Source: Streptomyces xantholiticus (GTDB taxonomy: Bacteria; Actinomycetota; Actinomycetes; Streptomycetales; Streptomycetaceae). Taken from it: 41,585 bases of DNA. Shown here piece by piece: positions 16,372-24,549 of this stretch. The notes below the pieces were generated by a model that was not told the DNA's origin, did not search any database, and worked only from the letters and a program-made list of their open reading frames with translations. Location: contig NZ_BMWB01000031.1 in assembly GCF_014651015.1 (NCBI RefSeq), positions 1 to 41,585 on the forward strand, in the 5' to 3' direction. Within the stretch, counting starts at the first letter, position 1; the number at the start of each line of letters is the position of its first letter. A program made the position numbers and the translations under genes.

Positions 16372-16622
16372 CAGGCCGCTCGCTGCGCCGCGTCGAGTTT
16401 GCCGAGCAGCAGGTCGTAGGCGCTCTGCAGGGTGACGATCTGCTTGAGCTCGGACTCCGGCAGCTTGATGCCGTACTTCTTCTCCAGCACGACGACGATC
16501 TCCAGGGCCATGAGCGAGTCGACCTCCAGGTCGTCGACGAACCTGGCGTCGTCGGTGATCTCGGACTCGTCGACGTCCAGCACCTGGGCCACGACGGCAC
16601 GCAGTTCTTCCTTGTCCAGCAC
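16371..16622 (-). CDS. Acyl carrier protein (second ACP)
   Basis: An 83-residue ACP with the phosphopantetheine attachment motif EVDSLMALEIV, preceded by the acidic loop DDARFVDDL. It has the usual four-helix ACP length. The GTG at 16622 is chosen as start because GAGAGGA sits ten bases upstream. An ATG at 16640 would overlap that ribosome site and has none of its own. It is coupled to the dehydratase genes and is one of two ACPs in the operon; which ACP carries the growing chain is not evident. Confidence 0.93.
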   Translation of the reverse strand: MLDKEELRAVVAQVLDVDESEITDDARFVDDLEVDSLMALEIVVVLEKKYGIKLPESELKQIVTLQSAYDLLLGKLDAAQRAA

Positions 16623-16680
16623 GGTTGGGGTTCCTCTCATCAGCTGGTGGTGGGGCGGGGCCTGATCCGCCGGAGGGGTC

Positions 16681-17793
16681 TCAGCGCAGGCCGAGCAGGG
16701 CGCAGCCGACGGTGCCGGTGCGGTCCACGGAGGTGATCACGCCGATCCGGCCGGCCGCGGCCTCGGGCCGGTCGGCGGCGTACGACAGCAGGGCTGCGGC
16801 CTGGAAGGCCGCGGCGGCGGCGCCGGTGTCGCCGATCAGCCCGGTGGGCGTGAGGTCGGCGGGGCCGCCGTCGCCGAACACCTCGGCCACGGCCTCGGCC
16901 TCGCCCCGGCCCTCGCGGCCGGGCGCCGCGGACCGGGCGACGGCCACGACCTCGTCCGCTGCGACACCGGCCCGGTGCAGCGCGGAGCGGAGGCAGGACA
17001 CGAGGGCGGGGCGGGTGTCTGAGTCGAGCACGACGCCGAGTTCGACGGCGACGAGTTCGGCGAGGACGGGCTGGGCGGCGTCGTCGGGGTCGTGCGGTTC
17101 GACCAGGAGCATGGCGCAGCCCTCGCCGAGCGGAGCGCCCGGCGAGGCGTCCCCCTCGTCACCGGACCGGCGCTCCAGCCAGGCTCGGGCCTGCGAGAAC
17201 TCCTCGGCGGCGCCGCACAGCACGGTGCGGGCGCGGCCGGAACCGAGCAGGCGGCGCGAGTAGTTGAGGGCGTGCAGCCCGGCGGTCCGGCCGCCGGCGA
17301 TGGTGGCGTTGGGGCCCTTGAGCTGGTACCAGATGGCGCTCTGGCCGGCGGCGCAGTTCATCACGGTGTTCGGGAAGCGCGCCGGGTCGACGAAGAAGGG
17401 CTGTTCGCCGGTGAGGGAGTCCCGGGTGAAGTCCATCATGGACTGGGCGCTTCCGGTGGTGGTGCCGAGCGCGAAGGCGGCGCCCTCGCCGGTGCCGACC
17501 GTCCGGTTGCGGTTGCCGTCGTCGAGGAGAGCGCCGACGGCGGTGACGGTGAGTCCGGTGACCCGGTCCATGGAGCGGGTGCCCTTCTTGCCGAGCACCT
17601 TGCGGATGTCGAATCCAGGGACCACGCAGCCGGTGCCGTCGGGGGTCTCGCCGTGCTCGGGGCCGAGGTCGGCCACGGTCCGGCGCTGCTCGCGCAGGCC
17701 CTCGGCGAACGCCGCCCTGCCGATGCCGTACGACGACACGGCCGACCAGGCGGTGATCACCGGGCGGCCGGCGCCCGTGGTGAGTGTGGACAT
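16681..17793 (-). CDS. Ketosynthase-like protein with Cys but no catalytic His residues
   Basis: A 370-residue thiolase-fold protein. The segment FPNTVMNCAAGQSAIW aligns with the ketosynthase TACxxG nucleophile, and the Cys is retained. The HGTGT motif cannot be found, and the usual KxxxGH motif reads LIGDTGAA. Without both His it should not decarboxylate malonyl-ACP. The FPNTVMN and GPN blocks recall the ApeC-type KS-like proteins of aryl-polyene clusters. It may be a chain-length-type partner or an acyl-transfer subunit (inferred). Start ATG with AAGGAAG nine bases upstream. Confidence 0.82.
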   Translation of the reverse strand: MSTLTTGAGRPVITAWSAVSSYGIGRAAFAEGLREQRRTVADLGPEHGETPDGTGCVVPGFDIRKVLGKKGTRSMDRVTGLTVTAVGALLDDGNRNRTVGTGEGAAFALGTTTGSAQSMMDFTRDSLTGEQPFFVDPARFPNTVMNCAAGQSAIWYQLKGPNATIAGGRTAGLHALNYSRRLLGSGRARTVLCGAAEEFSQARAWLERRSGDEGDASPGAPLGEGCAMLLVEPHDPDDAAQPVLAELVAVELGVVLDSDTRPALVSCLRSALHRAGVAADEVVAVARSAAPGREGRGEAEAVAEVFGDGGPADLTPTGLIGDTGAAAAAFQAAALLSYAADRPEAAAGRIGVITSVDRTGTVGCALLGLR

Positions 17794-17872
17794 GTGCGTC
17801 GTACTTCCTTCCGCTCATCGAGCTCGTCGAGCTCGCGAAGTCACTGCGGCGCGTGCGCCGTCGGTGCGGCGG

Positions 17873-18283
17873 TCACAAGAAACAGACCATCCGGTAGTCG
17901 GTCCAGCGGGAGGCCGTCTCGCCCTCCCGGGCGATGCGGATGCCGGCCAGCAGCCGGTCCGGTGAGCCGGCCGCACCCAGGGCGGCCAGGTCCGGCTCCT
18001 CCGCCCAGACGCCGACGCCTGCCTCCAGGAGGGTGCGCAGCCCCTGGCGGGGGTCGGTGAGTGTGTCCACCGTGCGGTTGCCGATGCGCAGCGGCGGTAC
18101 GGGCGGCGCGTCCAGGGCGTACGTCACGGCCTGGCCGCGCAACAGGACGTCGAGACCACCGAGCTGCCGGTGCAGTTCCGTCGCGAGGTAGAGCTCGTCG
18201 AAGAACTGCTTCTCCAGCGCGCCCCGGTAGCCGCGTTCGACGATGGCGAGCACCCGCCCGTCCGCCTTCTCCTGATGCCTCAT
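17873..18283 (-). CDS. DsrE-like small protein 3
   Basis: A 136-residue protein of probable DsrE/DsrF alpha-beta fold: strand RVLAIVERGY, helix FFDELYLATELHRQLG, strand DVLLRGQAVTYAL. It has no Cys at the sulfur-carrying position, but its C-terminus is DYRMVCFL with a penultimate-region Cys. It is the third of three consecutive small genes, its ATG overlapping the stop of the preceding one. By analogy with TusBCD/DsrEFH it may be a structural subunit of a hetero-oligomer. Function in this pathway is unknown. Confidence 0.65.
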   Translation of the reverse strand: MRHQEKADGRVLAIVERGYRGALEKQFFDELYLATELHRQLGGLDVLLRGQAVTYALDAPPVPPLRIGNRTVDTLTDPRQGLRTLLEAGVGVWAEEPDLAALGAAGSPDRLLAGIRIAREGETASRWTDYRMVCFL

Positions 18284-18690
18284 CAGATCACCCCGACCAG
18301 TAGGGTCTTGCCGGCGGCGGCCACATTGGCCGCGTATCCGGCGGGCGGGCGCAGCACCACCTGCGGCAGATGCTCCGCGGCGCCCCGGTCGTCACTGCAG
18401 AACCGGCAGCCGTACCAGTACAGCCGGCCGGGGAAGGCGGTGAGCAGTTCCTCGGCCAGCGCCGCCGTGGAGGGGTAGTCGCGGTTCCAGTCGGCGAGAT
18501 TGCGCGGCTTGTCCGGGCCCAGCGCACGCTGGGTGAGCAGCGTGGCGTAGCCGCAGGTCCACACCTGGACACTGGCCCCCCGCTCCAGCAGGGCCTGGGT
18601 CAGCCGCAGTGCGCTGGTGACCTGGTCACTGCCGTGCGGGGCGCCCATGAGGGTGATCAGCACATCGGTCTCGGGAATCCTCCTGGCCAC
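18283..18690 (-). CDS. DsrE-like small protein 2, cysteine-bearing
   Basis: A 135-residue DsrE-family protein: strand DVLITLMGAPHGSDQ, helix SALRLTQALLERG, strand VQVWTCGYA, then GCRFCSDDRGAAEHL. The last resembles the C-x-x-C-x-D-x-R-G loop of DsrE/TusD-like proteins that holds the persulfide Cys. It is the only member of the trio with such a site. The GTG start follows the previous stop codon directly. A perfect AGGAGG lies inside codons 3-4, so translation might begin at GTG codon 10 just before the first strand. Sulfur relay is a family-based guess. Confidence 0.72.
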   Translation of the reverse strand: MARRIPETDVLITLMGAPHGSDQVTSALRLTQALLERGASVQVWTCGYATLLTQRALGPDKPRNLADWNRDYPSTAALAEELLTAFPGRLYWYGCRFCSDDRGAAEHLPQVVLRPPAGYAANVAAAGKTLLVGVI

Positions 18691-19038
18691 TTAGTGCCAC
18701 ACCACCCGGACGGCGGGGTCGAGGATCCAGCCCGCCACTTCGTCCATGCCGACGACCCGCAGCTCGGGCCTGAGCAGATCCGTGTCGAGTCCCCGCTGGG
18801 CGAGCGAGAACCCGTCCGCGGCGAGCACCCCGCCGCCCTTCTGGAACCGGTCCAGGTCCTCGTCGCTGCCCGGCACCGCCAGCACGACGCCGTCCTGGAC
18901 CAGGAAGAGCAGCACCGAGTGCCCGGTGAGGACCTGGGTGACCGCGTCGCGCCGGAAACCGGAGTCCTGCGCGACGCGCCCCTGGCTCTCGATGAGCAGC
19001 AGCCTGGGCGGGCCGCCGCTCTCCCAGATCTCCGTCAC
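18691..19038 (-). CDS. DsrE/DsrH-like small protein 1
   Basis: A 115-residue protein with DsrE/TusB-like pattern: strand RLLLIESQGR, helix DSGFRRDAVTQVL, strand SVLLFLVQDGVVLAV, then a helix and RPELRVVGMDEVAGWIL. It contains no Cys, as expected for a non-catalytic subunit. GTG start overlaps the stop of the double-hotdog gene (GTGA). First of the three tandem DsrE-like genes in the middle of the polyketide operon. Confidence 0.68.
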   Translation of the reverse strand: MTEIWESGGPPRLLLIESQGRVAQDSGFRRDAVTQVLTGHSVLLFLVQDGVVLAVPGSDEDLDRFQKGGGVLAADGFSLAQRGLDTDLLRPELRVVGMDEVAGWILDPAVRVVWH

Positions 19039-20006
19039 GCCTGCGGCGCCTTGCCGTTGATGGCGTCGATCACCCGCTGGTCGAAGTTGACCAGGCTCCA
19101 GTCGCGGCGGTTCTCGATGACGGCGTAGCCGTGCACGATGCGGCCGGTGGCGGTCTTGACCAGCTTGCCGTCGCGCAGCACGTAGAAGTCCATGCGCGAG
19201 GTGTAGGTGAAGTCCTTGAAGACCTCCTCGACGGTGTAGACCGTATAGAGGTCCTCCTCCATCAGCGCCTCGTCGAGGACGCGGATGTCGGAGCGGGGCA
19301 CGACCGGGATCCAGCGGCGGTCGTCGAGCAGGGTCTTGATGGAGATGCCGCGGTCGGCGACGAAGCGGTCCTTGCCCTCCTCCATCAGCCGCAGATAGCC
19401 GGACATCTGGATGCGCTCGGTGAAGTGGCAGTACGGGTACGGGATGTTCCACTTCCAGGCGTACGCGTTCTGTCCGGCGGTGAGCGAGGCGAGGATCTCC
19501 TCCTCGGCAGGGGCGGCGGTGGGGGCCTCGCGCTCCAGGTCGTCTCCGAGGGTGGCGACGGCGAACCGGGCCAGCTCGGCCGGGACCTCCCCGGCCGCCT
19601 CGAGGTAGGTGTCGATGCGCAGCGAGACGCGGACCTTGGAGGTCACCGCCTTGTGGATCTCGCCGTTCCGCTCGAACTGGATGGTGACCTTGAAGCCGAT
19701 GGTGGCATCGTCGTCCTTCGTCCACGGCACGACCTCGGCGTCGGCGATGTCGTCCATGTGGAAGGCGTGCAGGATGCGGCTGTCGATGGAAACGATGTCG
19801 AGGCCGAGGCCGTGCTCCTCGTACAGCGCGCGGGCGGGCAGCCCGGCCTGCCGGAAGTGGTCCAGGACGGCTTCTTCGACGAGGTAGTTGACGTGCTTGA
19901 AGCCGATCCAGGTGCAGATGTTGGAGCCCTCGTAGCGGGGGCGCACCTGCGTGGTCGTGGTGGAGTCGAGGAGCGCCTTGACGGCGGTGTCGGTGACGAG
20001 GGTCAT
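19035..20006 (-). CDS. Double-hotdog acyl thioesterase-like protein
   Basis: A 323-residue protein made of two hotdog-like halves. The first has GFKHVNYLVEEAVLDHFRQ, and the second has HFTERIQMSGYLRLMEEGKD and ends in TATGRIVHGYAVIE. They are separated by an Ala/Glu-rich linker near residue 165. The pattern fits acyl-CoA/acyl-ACP thioesterases or dehydratase-like double hotdogs. It could release or transfer the polyene chain, or be a third dehydratase-type component. ATGA overlap with the upstream hydrolase gene and GTGA overlap with the DsrE-like gene tie it tightly to both. Confidence 0.75.
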   Translation of the reverse strand: MTLVTDTAVKALLDSTTTTQVRPRYEGSNICTWIGFKHVNYLVEEAVLDHFRQAGLPARALYEEHGLGLDIVSIDSRILHAFHMDDIADAEVVPWTKDDDATIGFKVTIQFERNGEIHKAVTSKVRVSLRIDTYLEAAGEVPAELARFAVATLGDDLEREAPTAAPAEEEILASLTAGQNAYAWKWNIPYPYCHFTERIQMSGYLRLMEEGKDRFVADRGISIKTLLDDRRWIPVVPRSDIRVLDEALMEEDLYTVYTVEEVFKDFTYTSRMDFYVLRDGKLVKTATGRIVHGYAVIENRRDWSLVNFDQRVIDAINGKAPQA

Positions 20007-20851
20007 CGCTGGGGCTCCAGAGCGTTGAGAGGGGCGGTCCCGCGCTGGGGGGTGACGCCCATGGTCGTGTTGACGAAGTCCCGAACCGTGGCGGCGAATT
20101 CCTCGGCCGCCTCGATCATCGGGAAGTGCCCGCAGCCGGGCAGGACGCGGGAGACCGCGTCGGGGAGTGCGCCGGCGAGCGCCAGGCTCTCGTCCGGCCG
20201 GGCGGCGAAGTCCCTCTCGCCGCCCAGGACCAGGGTGGGGACGGTGATGCGGCCGGTCTGCAGGGTCGGCGTGCGCAGATAGAGGTCGAAGAACCGGAAC
20301 CAGCCGTAGGGCCCGACCCGGTCGCGCACCCGCCGGCCCATGGCCTCCTGCAGGTCGGCGGGGAACCGGCCGTCCGAGTGGACCCGGATCCCCTCTTCCA
20401 TGATCAGGTGGAAGTCGTTGAGGTAGTAGCTGATGGTGTTCCAGTCGAACTCGTCGGCGGAGCGGCGGTAGAACGGCGAGACGAGCACGAGGGCGCGGAT
20501 GCCGAACTGGCGCAGCGCGTCGACGCCGCCCCGGTTCTTCTGGTCGAGCAGGTCCAGCAGCACGTTGGCCGCCATGGAGTGCGCCACGACCACCGTGGGC
20601 CCGCCGGGCACCGCCTCCAGCGCCTTGGCCAGCCGGCCTCGGAGGTTGGGCTGCTCGCCCCACTCGGCGATCGTCTCCGTGCGCCACGGCAGACGCGCGG
20701 TCCACAGCTGGTAGTCGTCCGGCAGCAACGGGAGCGTGCGCGCCCAGACGCTGTCGTTGGCGGCCAGGCCGTGCAGCAGCAGCACGCGGGGGCCGGGGCC
20801 CTCGGTGCGCTGCTGCACGGACACGGGCCTGAGGTCCACATGGGTGGTCAT
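20003..20851 (-). CDS. Alpha/beta hydrolase
   Basis: A 282-residue alpha/beta hydrolase. It has the oxyanion region LLLHGLAAND, nucleophile motif AHSMA, an acid in GGERDFAA and His in GCGHFPM, so the triad looks complete. The cap region DEFDWNTISYYLNDFHLIME is distinctive. It sits between a KS-like gene and the double-hotdog gene with four-base overlaps on both sides. Possible jobs are hydrolytic off-loading of the polyene or acyl transfer to the NRPS. The sequence does not decide between them. Confidence 0.82.
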   Translation of the reverse strand: MTTHVDLRPVSVQQRTEGPGPRVLLLHGLAANDSVWARTLPLLPDDYQLWTARLPWRTETIAEWGEQPNLRGRLAKALEAVPGGPTVVVAHSMAANVLLDLLDQKNRGGVDALRQFGIRALVLVSPFYRRSADEFDWNTISYYLNDFHLIMEEGIRVHSDGRFPADLQEAMGRRVRDRVGPYGWFRFFDLYLRTPTLQTGRITVPTLVLGGERDFAARPDESLALAGALPDAVSRVLPGCGHFPMIEAAEEFAATVRDFVNTTMGVTPQRGTAPLNALEPQR

Positions 20852-21729
20852 CACGCTGCCTCGGGAGCCATGAGCAGCAGGCCGGCCCTCGCGTCGTCCG
20901 CAGCGGTGCCGGCGACGGCGTGGACCGGGCCTCGCTCCCCTGCGTCGAACCAGCCGACGGCGGCGGCGCACTGGAGGACCCCGTGCGCTCCGGAGGCGCG
21001 CCCGAGGTGCTCCGGCAGTTCCCAGCGTCGGGCGCTGCCGGGCACGGGCGTGCCGGCACCCCTGGTGTACGGGCCGAGTACCGCGCGTACAGTCGCCGAG
21101 CGCCGCTCGGCCGCCGGCCGGGACTCCAGGACGAGGGCCGCGCCGCCGTCCACCGCGCGGGCGCCGCCGAGCAGCTTGCGCACCACGTCGTTGTCGGGTT
21201 CGACGCCGAGCACGAGGACGCGCTCGGCCCGTCCCGCCGCGATCATCGTGGTCGCCCAGTGCATCGCGTCCAAGCCGGACGTCTCGCCGTTGCAGACCAT
21301 CAAATTGGGACCGCGCAGGCCGTAGCGGATGGCCGCGGACGAGGCGATGACGTTGCTGGACGCGTTGGGGAGGTCCATCGGGCTGGTCGCGGTGACCGTC
21401 TCGTCCCGGATCGTGTCCAGGGCCCGGGCGACCGTGTCGAGGTTCCCGAAGTTGGAGCTGGCGACCACGCCCACGCTCTCGGGGGCGCAGGTGAGGCCGT
21501 CGTCGCCGAGCAGCCCGGCGTCCTTGAGGGCCGCCGCGGTGAGGCAGTAACCGAGCTGGGTGGCCCGGTCCTTGTAGCGCAGGCCCTTGCGGCCGACGTG
21601 CTCGGCCGGTTCGACCGGGGTGCCGCCCTCGGCCGGGCCTTCGGCGAGGGCCCGTACGGTGTCGGCGCCGGGTAGTAGCACGGCGGCGCCGGAGACCACC
21701 ACGGTGGTGTCGGTGCTCTGCGAGGTCAT
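20851..21729 (-). CDS. Shortened ketosynthase-like protein without active-site Cys
   Basis: A 292-residue degenerate ketosynthase, about 100 residues shorter than usual. The nucleophile segment reads SSNVIASSAAIRYG with no Cys, followed by the family-typical GLRGPNLMVCNG. No HGTGT is seen; SGAHGVLQCAAAVGW probably corresponds to the GHxxGA region. It is translationally coupled to the intact KS genes upstream (ATGA overlaps), as chain-length factors are. It is the best candidate for the CLF-type partner, but its length is unusual for one. Confidence 0.8.
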   Translation of the reverse strand: MTSQSTDTTVVVSGAAVLLPGADTVRALAEGPAEGGTPVEPAEHVGRKGLRYKDRATQLGYCLTAAALKDAGLLGDDGLTCAPESVGVVASSNFGNLDTVARALDTIRDETVTATSPMDLPNASSNVIASSAAIRYGLRGPNLMVCNGETSGLDAMHWATTMIAAGRAERVLVLGVEPDNDVVRKLLGGARAVDGGAALVLESRPAAERRSATVRAVLGPYTRGAGTPVPGSARRWELPEHLGRASGAHGVLQCAAAVGWFDAGERGPVHAVAGTAADDARAGLLLMAPEAA

Positions 21730-22877
21730 CGGGGGCCCTCCACTATGGCGACGGCGTTGATGCCGCCGAATCCGAAGGCGTTGAGCTGCGCCACGTTCAG
21801 CTGCCGGGAGCCGGCCGCCTCTCCCGTGACGAAGCGGAAGGGGGCGGCCTCCTCGACCGGCTCCTCGAGGCCCACGGTCGGCGGTACCCGTCCCTCTTTC
21901 AGGGCGCGCACGCCCACGATCAGGTTGATCAGGCCGGACGCCCCGGAGGTGTGCCCGGTCATGGACTTCACCGCGGTCATCAGCGGCCCGGAGGCGCAGT
22001 CGCCGAGTACATCGGCGAGCGCGGTGGCCTCCGCCTCGTCGTTGAGGAGCGTGCCGGTGCCGTGCAGCATCACCAGGTCGACGTCGGAGGGCTTGACGCC
22101 GGCGAGCCGGTGGGCGGCACGCATGGCCTCCGCGATGCCCTCCGGGGAGGGCGCGGTGACGTGGTAGGCGTCGCAGTTGACGGCGACGCCGCGCAGCCTG
22201 CCGTGCACCTGGGGCGCGTCCTGCTCGGTGCGGCGCAGCACGATCGCCGCGGCGCCGTCGCCCATCAGCACACCGGTGCGGTTGCGGTCGAAGGGCCGCA
22301 CCCGGTCCGGCGGCTGCGGGTGCACGCGCTCGAGCAGCCCGTACATGGACTCCGTCAGCACGTCGACGCCGGCGACGATCACGGTGTCGGGCGCGTCGTC
22401 GCCCTCCTGGTTCAGCAGATCGGAGCCGAGTGCCAGGGCGTACAGCGAGGCGGAGCAGGCGTTGGAGAAGGTGTGGGTGACGTCGGCGTTGAAGCGCTCG
22501 CGCAGCCCAGGGCCGAAGTGCAGGCCGGAGTCCGCGAACGGCGAGCCGTCGCGCCACCACAGCTCGAGGGAGCGCAGCTCCCGCAGGCCGGTCCCGACCA
22601 GTACGGGGATGCCGCTCAGGTCCTCGCCGAGACCGGCGTCGGCGGCCGCCTGGCCGACGGCGTCGAGCAGCAGCCCCGTCGCACGGCCGGGTACGTCCTC
22701 GCCGGCGACCGGTCTGTTGTCGACCTCGTACGCGTGCTGCGCCCGGAACCTGCTGCGGTCGAACCCGCGGAGCTCGGCCCGGCCGCTGCGGCCCTCGCAC
22801 AGGCTCTCGAAGAGTTCGTCGACCCCGGAGCCGGTGGCGGCGACGGCGCCCATCCCGATGATGGGGCGGATCGTCAT
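21726..22877 (-). CDS. Beta-ketoacyl-ACP synthase (intact KS)
   Basis: A 383-residue ketosynthase with all three catalytic elements: Cys in SNACSAS near residue 138, HGTGT near 270 and KSMTGHTSGASG near 307. It ends with NAFGFGGINAV typical of FabF-like enzymes. It lies second in a row of three KS-family genes joined by ATGA overlaps, so it may pair with either neighbour. It would extend the chain with malonyl-ACP. Two complete KSs suggest separate initiation and elongation roles or two heterodimers. Confidence 0.93.
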   Translation of the reverse strand: MTIRPIIGMGAVAATGSGVDELFESLCEGRSGRAELRGFDRSRFRAQHAYEVDNRPVAGEDVPGRATGLLLDAVGQAAADAGLGEDLSGIPVLVGTGLRELRSLELWWRDGSPFADSGLHFGPGLRERFNADVTHTFSNACSASLYALALGSDLLNQEGDDAPDTVIVAGVDVLTESMYGLLERVHPQPPDRVRPFDRNRTGVLMGDGAAAIVLRRTEQDAPQVHGRLRGVAVNCDAYHVTAPSPEGIAEAMRAAHRLAGVKPSDVDLVMLHGTGTLLNDEAEATALADVLGDCASGPLMTAVKSMTGHTSGASGLINLIVGVRALKEGRVPPTVGLEEPVEEAAPFRFVTGEAAGSRQLNVAQLNAFGFGGINAVAIVEGPR

Positions 22878-24136
22878 GACGCCTCCTTGATCGCGTCGTA
22901 CCGGCCGAGGAGGACTGCCGCGTTGTTGCCGCCGAACGCGAGACCGTTGTTCTGCACGATCCTCAGGTCGGCCTCGACCGCCTCGTTCGGGACACAGTCG
23001 ACGTCGCACTCGGGGTCGGTGGTGACGTGGTTGATGGTGGGCGGGATGAAACGGTTCTGGATGGCGAGGGCGCAGCCGATGGCCCCGAGCGCGCTTGCGG
23101 CACCCATGGAGTGGCCGAGCATCGACTTCATGGAGACGGTGCGCGGAGGCGTGTCCCCGAAGACCTGGCGGATGGCGCCCGCCTCGGTGATGTCGTTGGC
23201 CTTGGTGCCGGTGCCGTGCGCGGAGATGAGGTCCACCTCGTGCGGCTTGACGCCGGCGTTGTCCAGGGCGAGCCGCATCAGTTCGGCGACGCTGTCCCGA
23301 TCGGGCGCCACCTGGTGGTGGGCGTCGCAGTTGAGGCCGTAGCCGAGGACCTCGGCGTAGATGGTGGCGCCGCGCGCCAGGGCGGAGTCGAGACGCTCCA
23401 GAACGAGTACGCCCGCGCCCTCGCCGGTGAGGATGCCCTTGCGGTCCACGTCGAAGGGCTGGCAGCGGTCCGGGGCGATGGTGCCGAGCCGGTAGAAACC
23501 GGTGAAGGTCTTGCGGCACATCGCGTCCGCGCCGCCGCAGAAGGCGAACTCGGCCTCGCCGGAGCTGACGGCGTCGAAGCCGTAGCCGATGGCGTAGTTG
23601 CCGGCCGAGCAGGCGGTCGGAATGGTGAGCGCCTCCACGTCCGTGAGGCCCAGCTCCTGGGCGATGGCCACCGAGAGCCGGCCGGCCGGCACCCGCCGTG
23701 CTGCCATGGGTTCGAACATGCCGGTGCCGTCGGCCAGTTCGTTCTCGACCATCTGGTCGAGGTCATAACTCTCGCCGTCGGTGGTACCGATGGAGATCAG
23801 TCCACGACGGGCGCGCAGCTCCGTCAGGTCGAGTCCCGAGTCCTCCAGGGCCATCCGGGCCGCCGCCGCCGAGAACTGCGCGGCCCGGCCGAGCTGTTCC
23901 ACGTCGAGCGTGCCGATCCAGTCCCGCGGATCGAAATCGGTGATCTCACACCCGTTCGCGTGGGCGAAGCCCTCGGTGTCGAACACCGAGATGGGCCGTG
24001 CCCCGCTGCGCCCTTCCCGGAGCCCCCGGAGGAACTCCTTCGCCCCCAGCCCGATGCTGGAGACCACACCGAGTCCGGTGAGGACGACCCGGTGTCGTTC
24101 CGGCCCGGCCTGGCCGGTGCCGCGCACTGCCGTCAT
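22874..24136 (-). CDS. Beta-ketoacyl-ACP synthase II-like (intact KS)
   Basis: A 420-residue FabF/type II PKS KS-alpha-like enzyme: VVLTGLGVVSSIG at the start, Cys in IPTACSAG near residue 175, AHGTGT near 307, KSMLGHSMGA near 341, and GLAFGGNNAA near the end. Full length with an intact Cys-His-His triad. It follows the first ACP gene by 32 bases and is coupled to two further KS-family genes. It is probably the main elongating enzyme of a polyene chain, given the single KR, the dehydratase pair and the absence of an enoyl reductase. Confidence 0.95.
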   Translation of the reverse strand: MTAVRGTGQAGPERHRVVLTGLGVVSSIGLGAKEFLRGLREGRSGARPISVFDTEGFAHANGCEITDFDPRDWIGTLDVEQLGRAAQFSAAAARMALEDSGLDLTELRARRGLISIGTTDGESYDLDQMVENELADGTGMFEPMAARRVPAGRLSVAIAQELGLTDVEALTIPTACSAGNYAIGYGFDAVSSGEAEFAFCGGADAMCRKTFTGFYRLGTIAPDRCQPFDVDRKGILTGEGAGVLVLERLDSALARGATIYAEVLGYGLNCDAHHQVAPDRDSVAELMRLALDNAGVKPHEVDLISAHGTGTKANDITEAGAIRQVFGDTPPRTVSMKSMLGHSMGAASALGAIGCALAIQNRFIPPTINHVTTDPECDVDCVPNEAVEADLRIVQNNGLAFGGNNAAVLLGRYDAIKEAS

Positions 24137-24168
24137 GCCAACCTCCCAATCCGCCGCGGCCGGACCGA

Positions 24169-24423
24169 CTACCAGCCGGCCGGCTCCGAGACGACCTCGT
24201 AGACACCCTTGAGGTTCACCATGCGCGGCAGCTCGGACTGGTTGATGACAACCTTGAACTCCTTCTCGAGCGCGGCCAGAATTTCAATCGCGCGAAGGGA
24301 GTCGGCATTGTGGTCCTCCTTGAAAAGGCTGACCTCCGTGACCTCGTCCTCCTCGATCTCGAGAATGTCGCAGACGATTTCCTTGATGGTGACGAGACGC
24401 TCGTCGCGCGTTGCAGTGGACAC
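24169..24423 (-). CDS. Acyl carrier protein (first ACP)
   Basis: An 84-residue ACP with HNADSLRAIEIL as phosphopantetheine site and acidic helix II neighbours. First gene of the long polyketide operon. The GTG at 24423 is chosen because AAGGGGA lies upstream and the homologous part begins there; the longer open frame to 24510 would run across the promoter. It differs clearly from the second ACP at 16371-16622, so the two may have separate partners. Confidence 0.94.
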   Translation of the reverse strand: MSTATRDERLVTIKEIVCDILEIEEDEVTEVSLFKEDHNADSLRAIEILAALEKEFKVVINQSELPRMVNLKGVYEVVSEPAGW

Positions 24424-24483
24424 GCCTTTTCCCCTTTTCGAATGTGCCGCCGATCGGTCCGCGGCAGGATTACTCGCAAATGA

Positions 24484-24534
24484 ATACTGTCGCCGTGCCC
24501 CATCGGCCACAACGGCGGCTGCAACAAGCTGCCA
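24484..24534 (-). promoter_or_regulatory. Promoter of polyketide operon with operator dyad
   Basis: Minus-strand reading: TGGCAG-CTTG-TTGCAG (24534-24519), CCGCCG, TTGTGG as -35 (24512-24507), 17 bases, CAGTAT as -10 (24489-24484). This leaves a leader of about 55 bases before the GTG of the ACP. Dyad and spacing match the NRPS promoter. Confidence 0.6.
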
Positions 24535-24549
24535 CCGCTGCCCTTTTGT

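Noticed and set aside
24424..24510. N-terminal extension of the first ACP to an ATG at 24510
   Set aside because: The extension would cross the promoter and its sequence is unlike ACPs. GTG 24423 has a good ribosome site.
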